NCBI GenBank assembly: GCA_016987375.1
Contig: PJRA01000114.1
Coordinates: 820,318 to 884,317 of the forward strand
Direction of reading: 5' to 3'
DNA length: 64,000 nucleotides
From: Brachionus koreanus
Lineage: Eukaryota; Rotifera; Eurotatoria; Ploima; Brachionidae
Position numbers and translations under genes: made by a program. Shown here in pieces: positions 12,001-24,800 of this stretch (the first letter of the stretch is position 1; every line of letters starts with the position of its first letter). The notes below the pieces were generated by a model that saw only the letters and a list, made by a program, of their open reading frames with translations, was not told where the DNA came from and did not search any database.

Positions 12001-15000
12001 TCCAATATCTTCTAATCTTTTGAGAGTTAATGTATAAATTCTGTAAAACATCTGAAAAAAAGTATCAAAATATAAATTATTGCTGAATCAAACTACTAAT
12101 TACTTCATTAGCTTCTAAATTATAACAATTTTTGGATTTGTATGTTATTTTTTTTAAATAAAAATTGATGTTTTTATCTAAAATTTCATATGCTCGCTTG
12201 TAGCGCTTCAGAGACTCGATTATTGGTGATTTTAATTTTTCATTAATTTTTCCAAGCATGTAATTTTGCAGCCATTCTTCTTCGAAATTTTCTTCGTTTT
12301 GATGCTGATTTAAATCATGAACGAAATTTTCCTCAATCAATTTATTTTCGCTTTCATCTCGAATTGATGGAAACAATTGGTCATAAGCTTCATTGGCAAG
12401 TTTTAAATAATCATTTTTTTTAAGTTCTAACTCCTTTTTAATTTTGTCACTCTCAAAGAAACCAACTAGACGATTCTTTGGTAAAATATTTATATAAGTC
12501 TGCTTTTCAACATTTTTTGCTTACCATTCTTAGCAATCTGGACGTAAATGAACTGATTTGATAGACAAAAAGTCCAAACTCAAGCAAAATAGTGTGATCA
12601 CTGGGTCTTTTGTATTGAAGAGCTTTTTTAAAAAATACTATCGATAATTCGACATCAGTCATAAACTCAACCATGTCAGATTCAGTTTTTATAATTTTGC
12701 CCTTTAATTAATTTAAATAATTTTTTTTTTAAACATAAAGCAAACTACGCTCTCTGTAAAGAAAATAAGTGTTTCTGAGCTTTTAAACAGTGCTAAAGAT
12801 GCCCATGAATCAACTCTATCTTTATTCAAAAACAAATCCTTGATGAAATAATTGTAGATAAAGCTTCAAGTTAAAAACAAATTATTTCTTATTATATAAA
12901 AAAAAATTTTTTGGCTACCGATTTTTTCTTTCCTTTTCTTTTTCAATTTTGAAATTGTAATCACCTAAAAAATAGTATATATCTTTGAACTTCAATTCTT
13001 GTCTAAAAATTGATTAAATAAAAATTTTCATTTTGATTTTAATTTACTCTTTATTGTATTTTTTGGAAAAAGAATCCAAAGCCAAATCAAGTGAGTCAAC
13101 TGAATGAGCTTTTTGAATAAATTCTTTTGAACATATGTCTAGCTCTTCGTCAATATTTGAGCCTGCTATTAAAATCAAAATATCTTTCATCAAATCATAT
13201 ATCTAAAATTATTAATTAATATATTAATGAAAAAAAAATTATACAAATTTTTTGTATAATTACTTCTAGAGTCATAGAAAATTTTGACATATCGTCATAC
13301 TCTGGAAATTTACTCGGTTTGTAAAAATAATAAAGATTCCAGCAGTTATTTGAATCGAATTTTTGAGTGATTCTTGAGTGATTTTTAAGATGCTTGGCAG
13401 ATTTTTTTCTAAAGCCAAATAAACAATAGAACATTTGCTCTAAAAGTTCATCTGAATCTGAGCATATACAAATATTTTTTTCATCATCTGATCCTTTAGT
13501 TGAAGTTTTATCACTTTTGCTTGTCTCGTCATCACTCTCTTGCTTATCCATTTCTAAATTTTTGTTAGTCGTGCAAAACTCACATTCTAGCTTGAGTTTT
13601 ATTAATTTTTCAATGCTAAATGTTAAAAATTCGCCATCATTGCAACCACAAAAGCCATTTCTATAAAAAATATAATAATTTTTCAATTAAAAAGGATTTA
13701 AATATATCGATAAAAAATAGGTTCTTCAATTGTAAAAAAGGTTTAAAAATTTCCTTAATTATTACAGTACAATCTAGGATAAATTTTTTGCTTTTATGTA
13801 TAATCATATGTATTCTAGTATTTATTAAAAATCATATTGCCAAAAGTCAAAAATTAAATTTGAAATTCACAAAAGATAATTAACTTTGGAAAAAATTTAA
13901 AAAAAAACTAAGTTTTTAATTTTTATTTAAAGCTTATTAGATGCTTAAAATCAATTATTTTAATTAGTTTTGGATAATTAAACTATCAGCCCATGAAAAA
14001 TCGATCCTACCTTTTTTTTATTTTCTTTTTTGTTTAATCATTTAATAAAATTAAAAAAATAAAAATATAAAGTAATCTACAGACATAGTACATTAAACAA
14101 CGATACATGTCATAAATTGTACCATTTCTATTTTTTCAATAAACTAAATTTAAAAATGCTTGATTAAAAACACGTCTTTAGAAATATCACTTATATTCTA
14201 TTCTAGAAAAAACTTAAAAATGTATTCAAGTTTAAAAAAATTGGAATTTTAACTTTTAAAACCAAAGCCAATTCTGATTTTCACTTTGAAAATCAATGTT
14301 GATTTTGGTCTCTAACTTTGGACCAACTCAGGTTAATTTTCTGTGAATAAATCTTATATGAATGCAAAAAATCTTTCTAGAAAATTCAAAAAAAATGTGT
14401 TCTAGATGAAACATGTCTTAATTAAAAAAATCATCTTTAATATCAATAATTTACTTTAAAAGAAAACTTTACTTCCAATTGTGAATTTTTGAAAAAAAGA
14501 AGCAAAACATAATTTTATAAGGGATTAAAAAATTGGACTTTTAAATTTATCAAATTACAATTTAGTCACTGCAAAAAATCGGCGAAATGTACATTATTTT
14601 ACATTGGTAAATTTTTTATATTTTTCAAAATTAAAATTCTGAATTTTTGATAATTAAATAATTTGGGAAAGTTATTTAAAAATTTTCTAAATAATAGTAT
14701 AAATTTTTTGGAATAAGTAAAAACTTTAAATTATTTACATTTAGCTAAAAAATCTATTTATGACAATCAAGATTTCTTCATTCAATAAAATAAAACTAAA
14801 AATACTTGAGTAAAAACATGTCTTTCAATTTTCATTTCAAAATATTTCTTCATTCAGATTTGTAAAAGAATCTTGGATTAAATCCTAGCAAATAATAAAA
14901 CCGAAATGTTTCATTATTTTCATCCTTCTAAATTTGTTTATGTATTTGATATGCCCAATTGTGAAAAAAATTAAAATTTGATAATTTTCTCTTGAAGAGA

Positions 15001-18000
15001 AAAACCTAAGGAAAAACCAAAAGGTTAAAAATTAAGTTTGATTAAAGATTTTAGTAATTTTCGATAGATGCTTTTTTAATTTTTATCTAATCAATTTTTT
15101 ACAATTAAAAAAAAGATTTCTTAATGCATTACTCAGTTCTTTTGACTAAAACCAAATTTATACTACTAAAAGATTATCAATAAAAAAAATTTTTATCTAC
15201 AATTCATCTTTTGATTCTAATAAATTTCTCATAAAGATTGTATTTAGAATGTAAATTAAATGATTTGAAAAATAAACCTGGCCAAATATTCGTGGACTAG
15301 CATAATGAATTCAGCAGTATTCAATTTAGATTTTTTTTTCTCAATTATGTCAAAAATGATAAAAAAAGCTTTTAGTGGTTTGACTTTGAGGTCCAACTTG
15401 AGTGCCAAATCGTTGCAGCTGTCAAAATAAATTGAAATAATTTGGTTCATTAGCCATATATTTTCTCTAGTTATAATATTCTTCGATTCAAAGTTAGTTT
15501 CAAATTCTTCTTGGGTGGAAAATTCTAGTCTGAATAGCAGATTAAATCAAAAAATACTATTGATGTTATAATTACTTACGAATAGAGAATATCTAATAAT
15601 TCACAGACAAAAGCCGATATTTCGGAAAGATAATTAAATTTGTCAGCATTCTCATTTTCAGTATTTTTGACTGGTTCTAAACTTTGATTTGAATTCAAAT
15701 TTTTCATTTCTTCTTTTAAATAATGAATGGAGTCTTTAAGAAATTTTCGACAAAAATAAGCACATTTGGCTTCATCTGTATTTGGTTGTTTTATTAAACT
15801 TCTAATGAAGTAAGAAAAAATTTTTGGATTAAATTTTGAATTATCCAAAGGCTTAAAAAAAATGAAATAATAAAAAAATTTTGCACATAAAATAATTTTA
15901 CCAATTTGTGTGTTTCAGCAAAATCTTGTATACTTTCTATTATCAGCTGATAATTCTCTTCTTTGTAAAATTTCTCGATTCGACTGTTTAATTTGAATAT
16001 ATTGTTTTTTTTATTCTGTTTTAAAAAGTCTCTAATGCTTTCTAAAAATATTTTATAAATTTTTAATTATTAAAATTGATAATTATCAAATTTTTTTTAA
16101 TTTAGTGCTCATAAACTTAATGATGAAAAAGGATAAACAAAAACAAAAAAAAATTGTTTTGATTTAAATTCAAAATTTATCAATATTTTTAATATTTCAA
16201 TTTTTACAATAAAAAAAAATTGAATTTTTAATAATGTAATTACAAATTTCAATTTTAATTAAAAAAAAAATTTTTTTTCAATACCAGAAAAATTATTACG
16301 GGAGAGTTTTACGAAGGTTTTAAAAAAATTTCCAAAAAAAATCATTTTTATAAAATTAAAGTAATTTTAATTTTAGAAAATTTTGGTTTGAAATTTTTAT
16401 TTTAAAAAAGATCATAAATACCTCTAGTTATTATTTGAAATATTTTTGATATTCCAATCACACAAGTTTCTTGTTTGTTTTCCAATTGATCACATATTTT
16501 TTGCTCATAATATTCACTAGACAAATCCAAGTAACTAAAATTACAGCTAGCGTATAAACTTAACGAATAGGCTAAATAAAAAATAGATTGTAAATAATTT
16601 TAATTTAAATTGAATTAAATTTTTAATTGAACTGTCTAGTTTTATTCTGTCTAATAAAAAATTTAGAATTTTTATCTTTTTTTAGGAATCAAATTAATGA
16701 AATCGGGTCTAAAATTATTATTCAAAAAATAAACTTAAGTACTTCTGGCCAAAAGAAATTTGAAGAAGTCAGGATATTTTTCATAGCATTTTTCATGGTC
16801 ATTATTCAAGACATTTTCGCACAAATTCTCAAATTCAATGGTGAAAAACACAAGGCGTTCCATTTTTGAATTTCGTGGTTCAAACGATCTATCCAAATCT
16901 TCCTCATTGGAGTTTTGTGATTCTATTTCAAGTTTGTAATTCGAAAACTTAAGTTCCAAGTAGCATATTATTGTAGGCGTTAGTAAACAAAAATTTTCCA
17001 AATTTCTTTCTCTTTAAAAAAAAAACAATTATTTTCGTTTTTTTCTAAAAACTAAATATACTCATTTAATAAATCTATTAAATCTATTTGTTCGTTTAGA
17101 CGATCAAATAGCTGTATACAAATGTAATCCAAAGATTCATACCTTTAAATTAAAATAAATTTAACTGATAATTATAAAAAAAAACAAGAATTGTTCAAAG
17201 ATTTGAAGTTTTTCTATAAATTTATAGAAATTTCTAAAAAAAAAATCATCTTTTAGTTCTGTTAAATGTTCATTCTTATTTTTTAAATATTTAACAAGTC
17301 AATTATGACTAATTAAAACTTAAATATGTTTTGTTATAAAAAAAATTTTTAAAAAAATTTTAAGTTTGTTGTTTTTAATTCTTAAAAAATTTTATAATTT
17401 ATTTTTTAATTAATTTTCAGAAAAAAATATTTAATTTATCTACATAATTAATCTCGAAATTTATAAATTTATTAAAAAATCAGCCGGGCTTTCTAGTGTT
17501 AAAATATTTACCATTGTCTGTTGTAATTTAAAGCCAATTGATTTAAATAAGATTTAATCATTTCAAATAATGTTGTTTCAGAATCTTTTAAATTGGATAA
17601 AAAACACTCGATTTGTTCTTGTTCATCTTCTTCAAGCAAACGAATACTATTACAAAGTGGTTTTTCATTAAATGATGTTTTTTTCGAAGGCGTCATTATA
17701 GTCTTTATATCACTTTTAAAAATTCATTTTTTTTTTAATAAAATTTTAAATTTATTAAACAAACCAGAGCATGTTATCCGAAAAAAAATTTTTCAAAATA
17801 TCACCTATGCTTTTATCGTTTTGATCATTTTTTTCAATTCCTTTCTAAAAATTTTTTACAATTTCAAATTTTTTTAAAAATGATTCTATACTCTTAAAGA
17901 TCTTCTCTTCCACCATCCATCTTCAATATTACCAAAATCAAATTTTTGTTTCCTTTTTTTGCCGTTTTCATTGTGTGAAGAAGTTTCTCCTTTAGAATTT

Positions 18001-19421
18001 TCATTATTCTTTTTCGCTAAAATCAAGAGTTCATTAAGTGGAAAATAAAAACAATCTAGACCCACAATCAATTGAGTTCGAATCCATCAATTCTTCATTT
18101 TTATTTTTGGTCAAAATTTTTACCCTGAACCTCTCAAGTAAATTCTTGATAAGCTTATTAGAATTTATTTAAAAAAATAGTAAAATTCTTACAAATTTTC
18201 CATCATTGATTTTTGTTAATAAAAAATTTCCAAGAGATTTCCAACTTAAAAAAAAAATTATTTTAGATAAAAATTAAATTGAGTTGACAACCTATTTATT
18301 TCGTCACATATTTCAACAAACAATTCACTTTCATTATTTAAATTTTGGTTTATTCTATTCAAATTTTCATTTGATAATATTTTTATAGTGTTGACTCTAT
18401 TCATCAAATCATCGTACAAATGGTCAGGTGCTCGATCAAGAATTTCTTCAACATCAATACCGCAGTCCATGCTTCAAAAATTAATTATTTTTTAGTTTTT
18501 TTTTTATGCTATTTAAATACTATTCAGTTTGAATAAATTTTTTAACTTGAACAGTCAATTCTGAATCACCAAGAAACTCAATTTTTTTTAAAACTATCAA
18601 TCCATTTATGTAGGCTTTGTCCATTTTAAGGGCTTTGGTAGCCAATTTTAGAGAATCTAAGAGTGATAATAAGATTTTAAAAATTTTAACGAGGATAATA
18701 TTTACATTTATAATTTCCTAATGAGAACAAAATCACAATTAGTTGATCTAAGCTTGGCCAATGGTATGGATTTATATTGAGGCACTCCTCAAACGAAACT
18801 TTAGCAACAATTAATCGTCCGATCTTAATCGAAAGAGACCCGATTTCATACCATAAATTGATATCAGTTCCATCAATAGCTGCCGCCTTTAAAAGATATT
18901 TTACATATTTAGAAAGCACTTTATAGTCAAAATACCTGAATTAAATACTCTAGTGCATATTTAAAATTTTGAGATTGTTCATTTTGAATTAATGAGAGAT
19001 TTTTTAGTGAAATATATTTGAGTTTCTGTAAGTCTGTGCCAATTTCATCGGGCTCTTCGAGTTGTTTGTTCTAACAGGAAATTTTTTTTTGCTTATAATC
19101 TTAATTTTAAAGCTTACTATTAAAGGATTCAAGAGAATTGACTCAAAAATTTTATTAGCAGACTCATAGTCTTTGCTGGCCAAATATTTAAGTCCGTTTT
19201 TATACGACTCATATAAATTTTCGGTTTCCTTTTAACAAATATATTTTAAAGATACATTTAAAATCGGAATGTACCTTTTTTCTTAGCTCGAATTCATGTC
19301 TTGCTTTATCTGCTGATTGATTATGCTCTTTTGATCGGTTAGAATTTAACGATTCATTTTTAAATTCTTCTTGACTGGATTCTGAGTCACTTCCCAGGGC
19401 TTGAAGTCCACCACAATCCAT
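9027..19421 (-). CDS. CABIN1: calcineurin-binding protein CABIN1 homologue (HIRA-complex subunit)
   Basis: Many exons on the minus strand, from ATG at 19421 to TAG at 9029-9027. The family is a TPR-rich, Hir3-like scaffold of the HIRA H3.3 chaperone complex in the nucleus. Collinear matches to vertebrate CABIN1, as recalled, are strong: an early TPR (18919-18686) with DINLWYEIG, FEECLNINPYHWPSLD; LEQMFYCLFGFRKKS (about 13430); EEEWLQNYMLGKINEK (about 12270); QHYRSLYRLAYFYTK (about 10040); LLLGNSAWNSLPYMPC (about 9900); and LQGLWKVSS...RAGSFSNHL (9793-9690). The last exon ends KTKSRNSLTLTNQPTSSGSQ, so the long low-complexity tail with the MEF2-binding region known in vertebrates is missing or very short. 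An acidic/Ser-rich insert lies near 13480-13560. Two introns exceed 1.5 kb (about 10113-11828 and 13665-15247). I did not fix every exon edge. Confidence 0.9.
10300..10440 (-). mobile_element. tRNA-derived SINE copy in a CABIN1 intron
   Basis: Read on the minus strand, the segment contains GTTTGTGTGTTAGTCATGC, AAGCAGAGGAT and then GGGGCGCATGTTTAAACC and CCTTTCA. The same two blocks, in the same order, occur in the plus-strand element at 33503-33628. This copy has lost the A-box end and has a different spacer between the blocks. Its 3' part continues through GGAGGACCGAGTTCGACTTGG, a stretch the other copy loses to a gap. It lies in the same orientation as the host gene. Confidence 0.65.
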
Positions 19422-19856
19422 TTTTTGATTAAAATTTTAAATTTTGAATTTTTATAATTTTAATTAGTCTTTAATTTATTCTTAAAATTTACCTAAAAGA
19501 TTAAAGAATTCTTAACAAAAACTCAATGGATACAAAAAATTTTTATTTATGATGTATTTTGATGTATTATTTATGCTTAAAAGTTATTGATCTCGATGTA
19601 AAAATAAAGCTTAAAAAATTATTTTTTTTGGCAGTTTGATTTTGTCGAGTTTGTTTAATTTAATTAATTTTTTTCAAAATTTTGACTCTTTTTCTTATAC
19701 TCAATTCTTTTATCTATCGAATTAATTTTTTTGAAAATTTTTTAAATTTTATTTTTGTACACGGCCATCAAAAAGTGAATGCTGGTGGATGTTTGAAGCT
19801 GACAGAAAAAGTATTATTACATTCCACACTTGTGGTTTAAGAGAAATTAAAAATTA
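19422..19856. other. spacer upstream of CABIN1
   Basis: About 430 bp of AT-rich sequence. The last 100 bp may be a degraded upstream part of the adjacent LINE remnant. No promoter element was recognised. Confidence 0.4.
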
Positions 19857-20150
19857 CAATGGCCTGAAACAATAAGTAATGACGAACTATTCAAAAGAAC
19901 AAATTCGGAATCAATGAGCCTGTGCATAAAGAACAAAAGATTACGATGTCTTGTACATAAACTTAGGATGGAAGAAAATCAAATAACAAAAATAGCTCTG
20001 CAATGGACACTGCAATGCAGGCAAAAAGTAAAAAGACCAGCAATGAGTTGGAGGGAAAAAATCATGAATGACCTCAGTGAAATGGAAATTACATGGAATG
20101 AAGCAAAGTAGCCATCACTGACGGTACCCAACATTAGTTCAAAGTGTATA
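19857..20150 (+). pseudogene. LINE ORF2 C-terminal remnant
   Basis: The frame reads WPETISNDELFKRTN, then KNKRLRCLVHKLRM, KIALQWTL, RPAMSWREKI and ITWNEAK. This is the standard C-terminal tail of many non-LTR retrotransposon ORF2 proteins (pattern RRLRW.GH..RM....P..AL.W.P...R..GRP...WR....E....W.EA). The usual W and GH residues are replaced and a stop follows EAK, so it is a decayed 5'-truncated copy. No reverse-transcriptase core is left. Confidence 0.75.
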
Positions 20151-21824
20151 CCCTTTACACCAGAAACACAGCATCACTTTTTTATCAAAGTTTCCTCTTT
20201 TGACGACAGGCTGATCTTTGATTTATGTTACCATAATCTAAAAAAAGATACACTTTTAATATCACATTTAATGATCAGTCTGAAAAAACGTTCATCTAGA
20301 GGATTTTAAAGTCTAATAAAGAGTTTCCTACAAATTTCAATGCCTGACCTTTTCTACCTCTGAAATTTTTTTTTTGCTACTACTAAATTTTTTACACTCA
20401 AAGGAGGGGATTTTTCGACCCGTTTTTTATTTTTTTTAAATGAAAATAAAATTATTTTGTAATAAAAATTAAATAATTTTATAATTTTTTTGATTGAAGA
20501 TATGATCGAAAAAAAAATTATTAAATTTTCTGAATAATAAACAAAGAAAGAAAGTAGTAACAAAAGGGATTAAAAAGACTCCTCCGACCTTTGAATGTTT
20601 GAGTGTGCATTCCTTTTACTTTAAATACATTTACACCTCCAACTAAACATATTTTACAAGTTACTACTGTTGGTGATAGGTCTTTTGTTCAATAATAGCG
20701 TAACAGTAGCAAATTTGAAAATTTTCATATTAAGTTTTTGTTTTAAAGGGATTTTTTAAGATTTAAAGAGTTAGATAGAAGAGCATTTAATTCTGTTTAT
20801 TTTATAATATGACTTAAATTTTTAAAATCAAAAATATTGAACCCTTTAAAAAACCCAGAATTTTGAAACATAGTAATTTGGCTTTAGGATTAATCAATTG
20901 TTCTTTCAAATTTCACAATTTTGAGTCAGTGAATAAGCTTTATGAAACTTCTTTCAGACCTAAACTAAATATTTAGTATAAGTATGAAAAAATAATTTTT
21001 ACTCTAAATATTTAGTATAAGTATGAAAAAAAGACTAATAAAAATTGAAAGACAACTAATTAAAAGTAGTGAACAACGTTGTTTTTATTAATGAAGTGAA
21101 AAAGTTTGCCTGAATAATTAAATTTCAATGGATCAATTTTTAAAAATAGTCTAGAAAAACTAAATTTTTCAAACTATTATGGTGGATCTTAAAATTCTTC
21201 TCTGTTCTTTTCATCATTGTTTGTTATTAGTAAATCATTAAATAAAAATTTATTTTTAGGAAAAAAAATAAGCTTTATTTGCAGTTGAGAGTTTTTATAA
21301 AAATTTTTATTTTCAAATTTACATTGATAAAAATATTATTTAAAAAAAGCCAAATCAAATTGAAAAAAAAATTAATATTTTAATAAGCATTGCCTTTTTC
21401 TTTTCAAATGAATTAAGATTAACAATAAATGTCAAGCAAAAATAGACCAGAAAATGAATATTAAAAAAAAAACTTAGAAAAAAAATTATTGAGCAATTGA
21501 AATAATGTAAAAAACCTGTTTAATAAAGCTACAAAACCCGAAGAAATAGTAAAAGAAAAAATAGTAAAATATAGATATTAAATGCCGGAATAAGTTAAAC
21601 TTTCCGTGGCCTTGATTAGCTGCGATGTAAAATGGCCAGATTAACAACCAACAACAAATTTTAAATAAAAGCTTAAAAAGAATTTAAACAATAAAAACAG
21701 TTCATTCAAAACAATTCAATATAACAAAATTTTATTTGGAACGAGCCGAGGTCTCTGCTTGTGTAAAATAAAAGGATGAAAATGGAAATTGGTTAAAAAA
21801 ATTGAGCCGAAATAGGGCTATAAA
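20151..21824. other. intergenic region and likely Dishevelled 3' UTR
   Basis: No gene was found. A tandem duplication of about 37 bp containing CTAAATATTTAGTATAAG and TATGAAAAA lies at about 20965-21030. The final few hundred bases before 21825 probably include the 3' UTR of the Dishevelled gene. Confidence 0.5.
20965..21030. repeat. short direct tandem duplication
   Basis: The 26-27-bp core beginning CTAAATATTTAGTATAAG and continuing into TATGAAAAA occurs twice with a start-to-start distance of about 37 bp. Only two copies are present, which suggests a local slippage duplication. Confidence 0.75.
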
Positions 21825-24800
21825 TTACATAAAATGAACGCATATTTCAGAGTCGGCATTTGCAAGACCTTGCTTACTACGTTTCATTTCAGCTGGTATT
21901 TTGTCAAGTGTCCTTGACTCTTGCTGCATAGAGCTTATTTTGGTCGTTTTCATAGTCGACGATGTTTGTACCTGGTTGATCTCATAATAATTTGCTTGTT
22001 GTTGTTGCTTCATGTAAAAATTGTGTTGTTGCTGTTGAATCTGGCGCTGCATTGACGAAGATTTTGATTTTGACTTTGACTTCGATGAAGACAATAGCTC
22101 TACGTCGCTACCATTGCCAGAACTTGAATTATCCGACGAACGAACGCTTCGACTTTCATACTTTAACGAACCTTAAAAGCAAAAAAATTAATTTTATTTT
22201 GAAATAGAGAGAGAATAACCAGATGATAATAAATAAAAAAGTTTATGAAAATTTTTTTCATTTTTTTTTCGAGTCTTTTGGTTTAAAAATTAAATCGAAA
22301 AAAAATTTCCTGAAGCATAATTACTCAAAATTCAAATCAAATAATTCTGGGTTCTTTTTAAGAATATTTAAAAAAAATATTTTTTTATTTAAAGAATAAT
22401 TTTTACACAAATTAATCATTTAGTGTGCCAGAAAAAACAGGATTTTTGAAGGTTATGATCAAAATTAAATGAACATGTTCAAAATTTTTTTATTTTTTTT
22501 AATATTTTAAATTAAAAAATAGAAAATTAAACACAGAGACATATTTGTATGTAAAACAAAACATGCTAAACCCAACCCAAGTATTATGCGTAATTGAACT
22601 TGAAGAAATTAAGAGACTAAGATTAAAAGTGAATGTTTGCAAAAATCTTTTTTTAATGATCATTTTAATTTAATCATTAATTTCAATTTAAACTTCTTGA
22701 TTTGAGTCAAAAGCGCTAATTTCTTGTTTTTCAGAGATTAAAAATTAATTGTCGTCTGTTAACACAATTAGTTTATTTTAAAAAAACAACAATAAAAAAA
22801 AACAAAACAATATAGAATAATAAACCAATATCTTTAGAAAAATTTTAAATATCTTTAGGTTTATTTTCAAACTTTGACATTTTTACTAAAAGGCGAAAAA
22901 AGATCAAAAAATTAAGTCCACACAAAATAGAAAAAAAAATTATATAAATCTACCTGAGCTATTGTAGACATTTTGTTGATACAAATTAAAATTTGTACTT
23001 TTTATAGCATTTTGAGTCGCATTACCAGTCGTATTAGCATTACTAAATTGAGACTGAGACATCATAGAATTTGGCGGATTGGTGTTGTCAAATCCATAGC
23101 AAATAACAGGATTGCCGACTGAATCATCTTGACTATCAAATGTATTTTGCTTGAATATCATGGACGATGATGATACATTAGTTGAATTAGCAGTATTGTT
23201 AAACGAAGTCATTTGCAGCTGAGCTGGAGGTGGTATGTAAAATTGACAAGAGTTTTGCGAATTTAATTGATTCGTGTTCGAGTTTGAGCTGGCATTAGCT
23301 TGAGAAGTAGCTATTGTTTGAGAAGTGGTGTTATTGGAGGTAGTTGATGTAGAATTTGAAGTAGCATTGGAAGACGAACTGGACATAAAGCTTAGTGGTG
23401 GTGGCGGTCCACCAATTCCATTTAAATTTGAGTAAATTTTTGGATGATTTTGTTGGTAAATGTTGGTATTATAGGAGCCTGGTGGCGGAAATGTCATTGG
23501 TGCATAGAGAGTGTCTCGATCAAATTCGGAAACTGAATCAAAATCAGCTTCACTTTCTTCATTTAAAGTGAACAAAGTTTGTCCATTTTGAAGCTGAGCT
23601 CCCAAACTAAAATCACCAAAAACGTAGTAGCATTGCTCTGAAAATCTCATTTTATTAACCGCATGTCTGATGTATCCATGTTTTAAAAGATTGCAAGCGT
23701 ACTTTCGGGCATCGCGTCTATCTGGAAATCCCTCGACATGATACAAAAGCCAGTCGACCACATCTGAGCCAATAAAGGCCATTGGAATGGTTATTTTGAG
23801 CCAATTACGATCTCGTATGTCTAGACCGGAATCGGGCGCTGCCATTGATCGGACCACTACTTCCATGTCGGTGTTGGTTGTTAAGTTGAGCTGATCATTG
23901 CCGCCATATCGGGTCGAATCACCGCCGTTCATGGTCGTCGTTGTTGTAGCCAAAATGCCATTTCCGTAATTGTAGTGACCTGGTGCATTGAAAGAATTTG
24001 TGAGCGTGGTATCAGCTATTGATGTTGTCAATGAAGAAGTGGAGCCAAATGACGATATAGAATGATTTAGTCGATGTTGATGGGTTTTAAGACCGCCGTT
24101 TGGGTAAATAGCATTCGAATTCATATAATTTGACTGACCAACGCCAGTATGAGCTTGAGTGTGGGCAACCCAGGTCGAAGGATCGATTGGACGTACAGGT
24201 TCTTGCTTTGAAACGGTAAAGTAACCTTTTGGATTCGGATCCCAACATTTTGCAACAACTAATTTCACCGGTCTTAAAAAATGTGAAAAAAATTAAAAGA
24301 TTAAAATTTTTTTTGTTAAAATTGATTTTTAATTTTCATTGTTCAGGACTAATTTAAAAATTTTCTGATTTCCAAATTACCATATTTCATTAAATACAAG
24401 TAACTAAAACTAGAAGAGGTTTGAGTCAAAAAATTTGTTTTATTTAAGTTGCTTTTATCAAAAAAATGTGACTTGATTAAAAGAAAATTTACTTGTCCTT
24501 TGCCATGTAAAGCATGTATTTTCTTGCTTCCAATAAAAGAAAAAAAAAATGGATAAATTTCTTTAAGTCACTTTTTTAGACTAAAATATTTTCGAATAGA
24601 ACACCTTAATGGCCTAACTTTATTTTTTGATGAAATAAGGTAAATGTAATAAAAGAATCAATTCTAATTTTTCAGTTAATTTCAGTCTAATTTATAAAGT
24701 CAACAGTTAAACTCTCTGACAAAAAAAGAGTAATTTAAATTATTTTAAAATAGAAAATTCCAATTGATTAGCTATAAAATTCTTGAAATGATAGAATTTT

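Noticed and set aside
16627..16869. An 80-codon plus-strand frame
   Set aside because: It overlaps a CABIN1 exon on the opposite strand and is low complexity.
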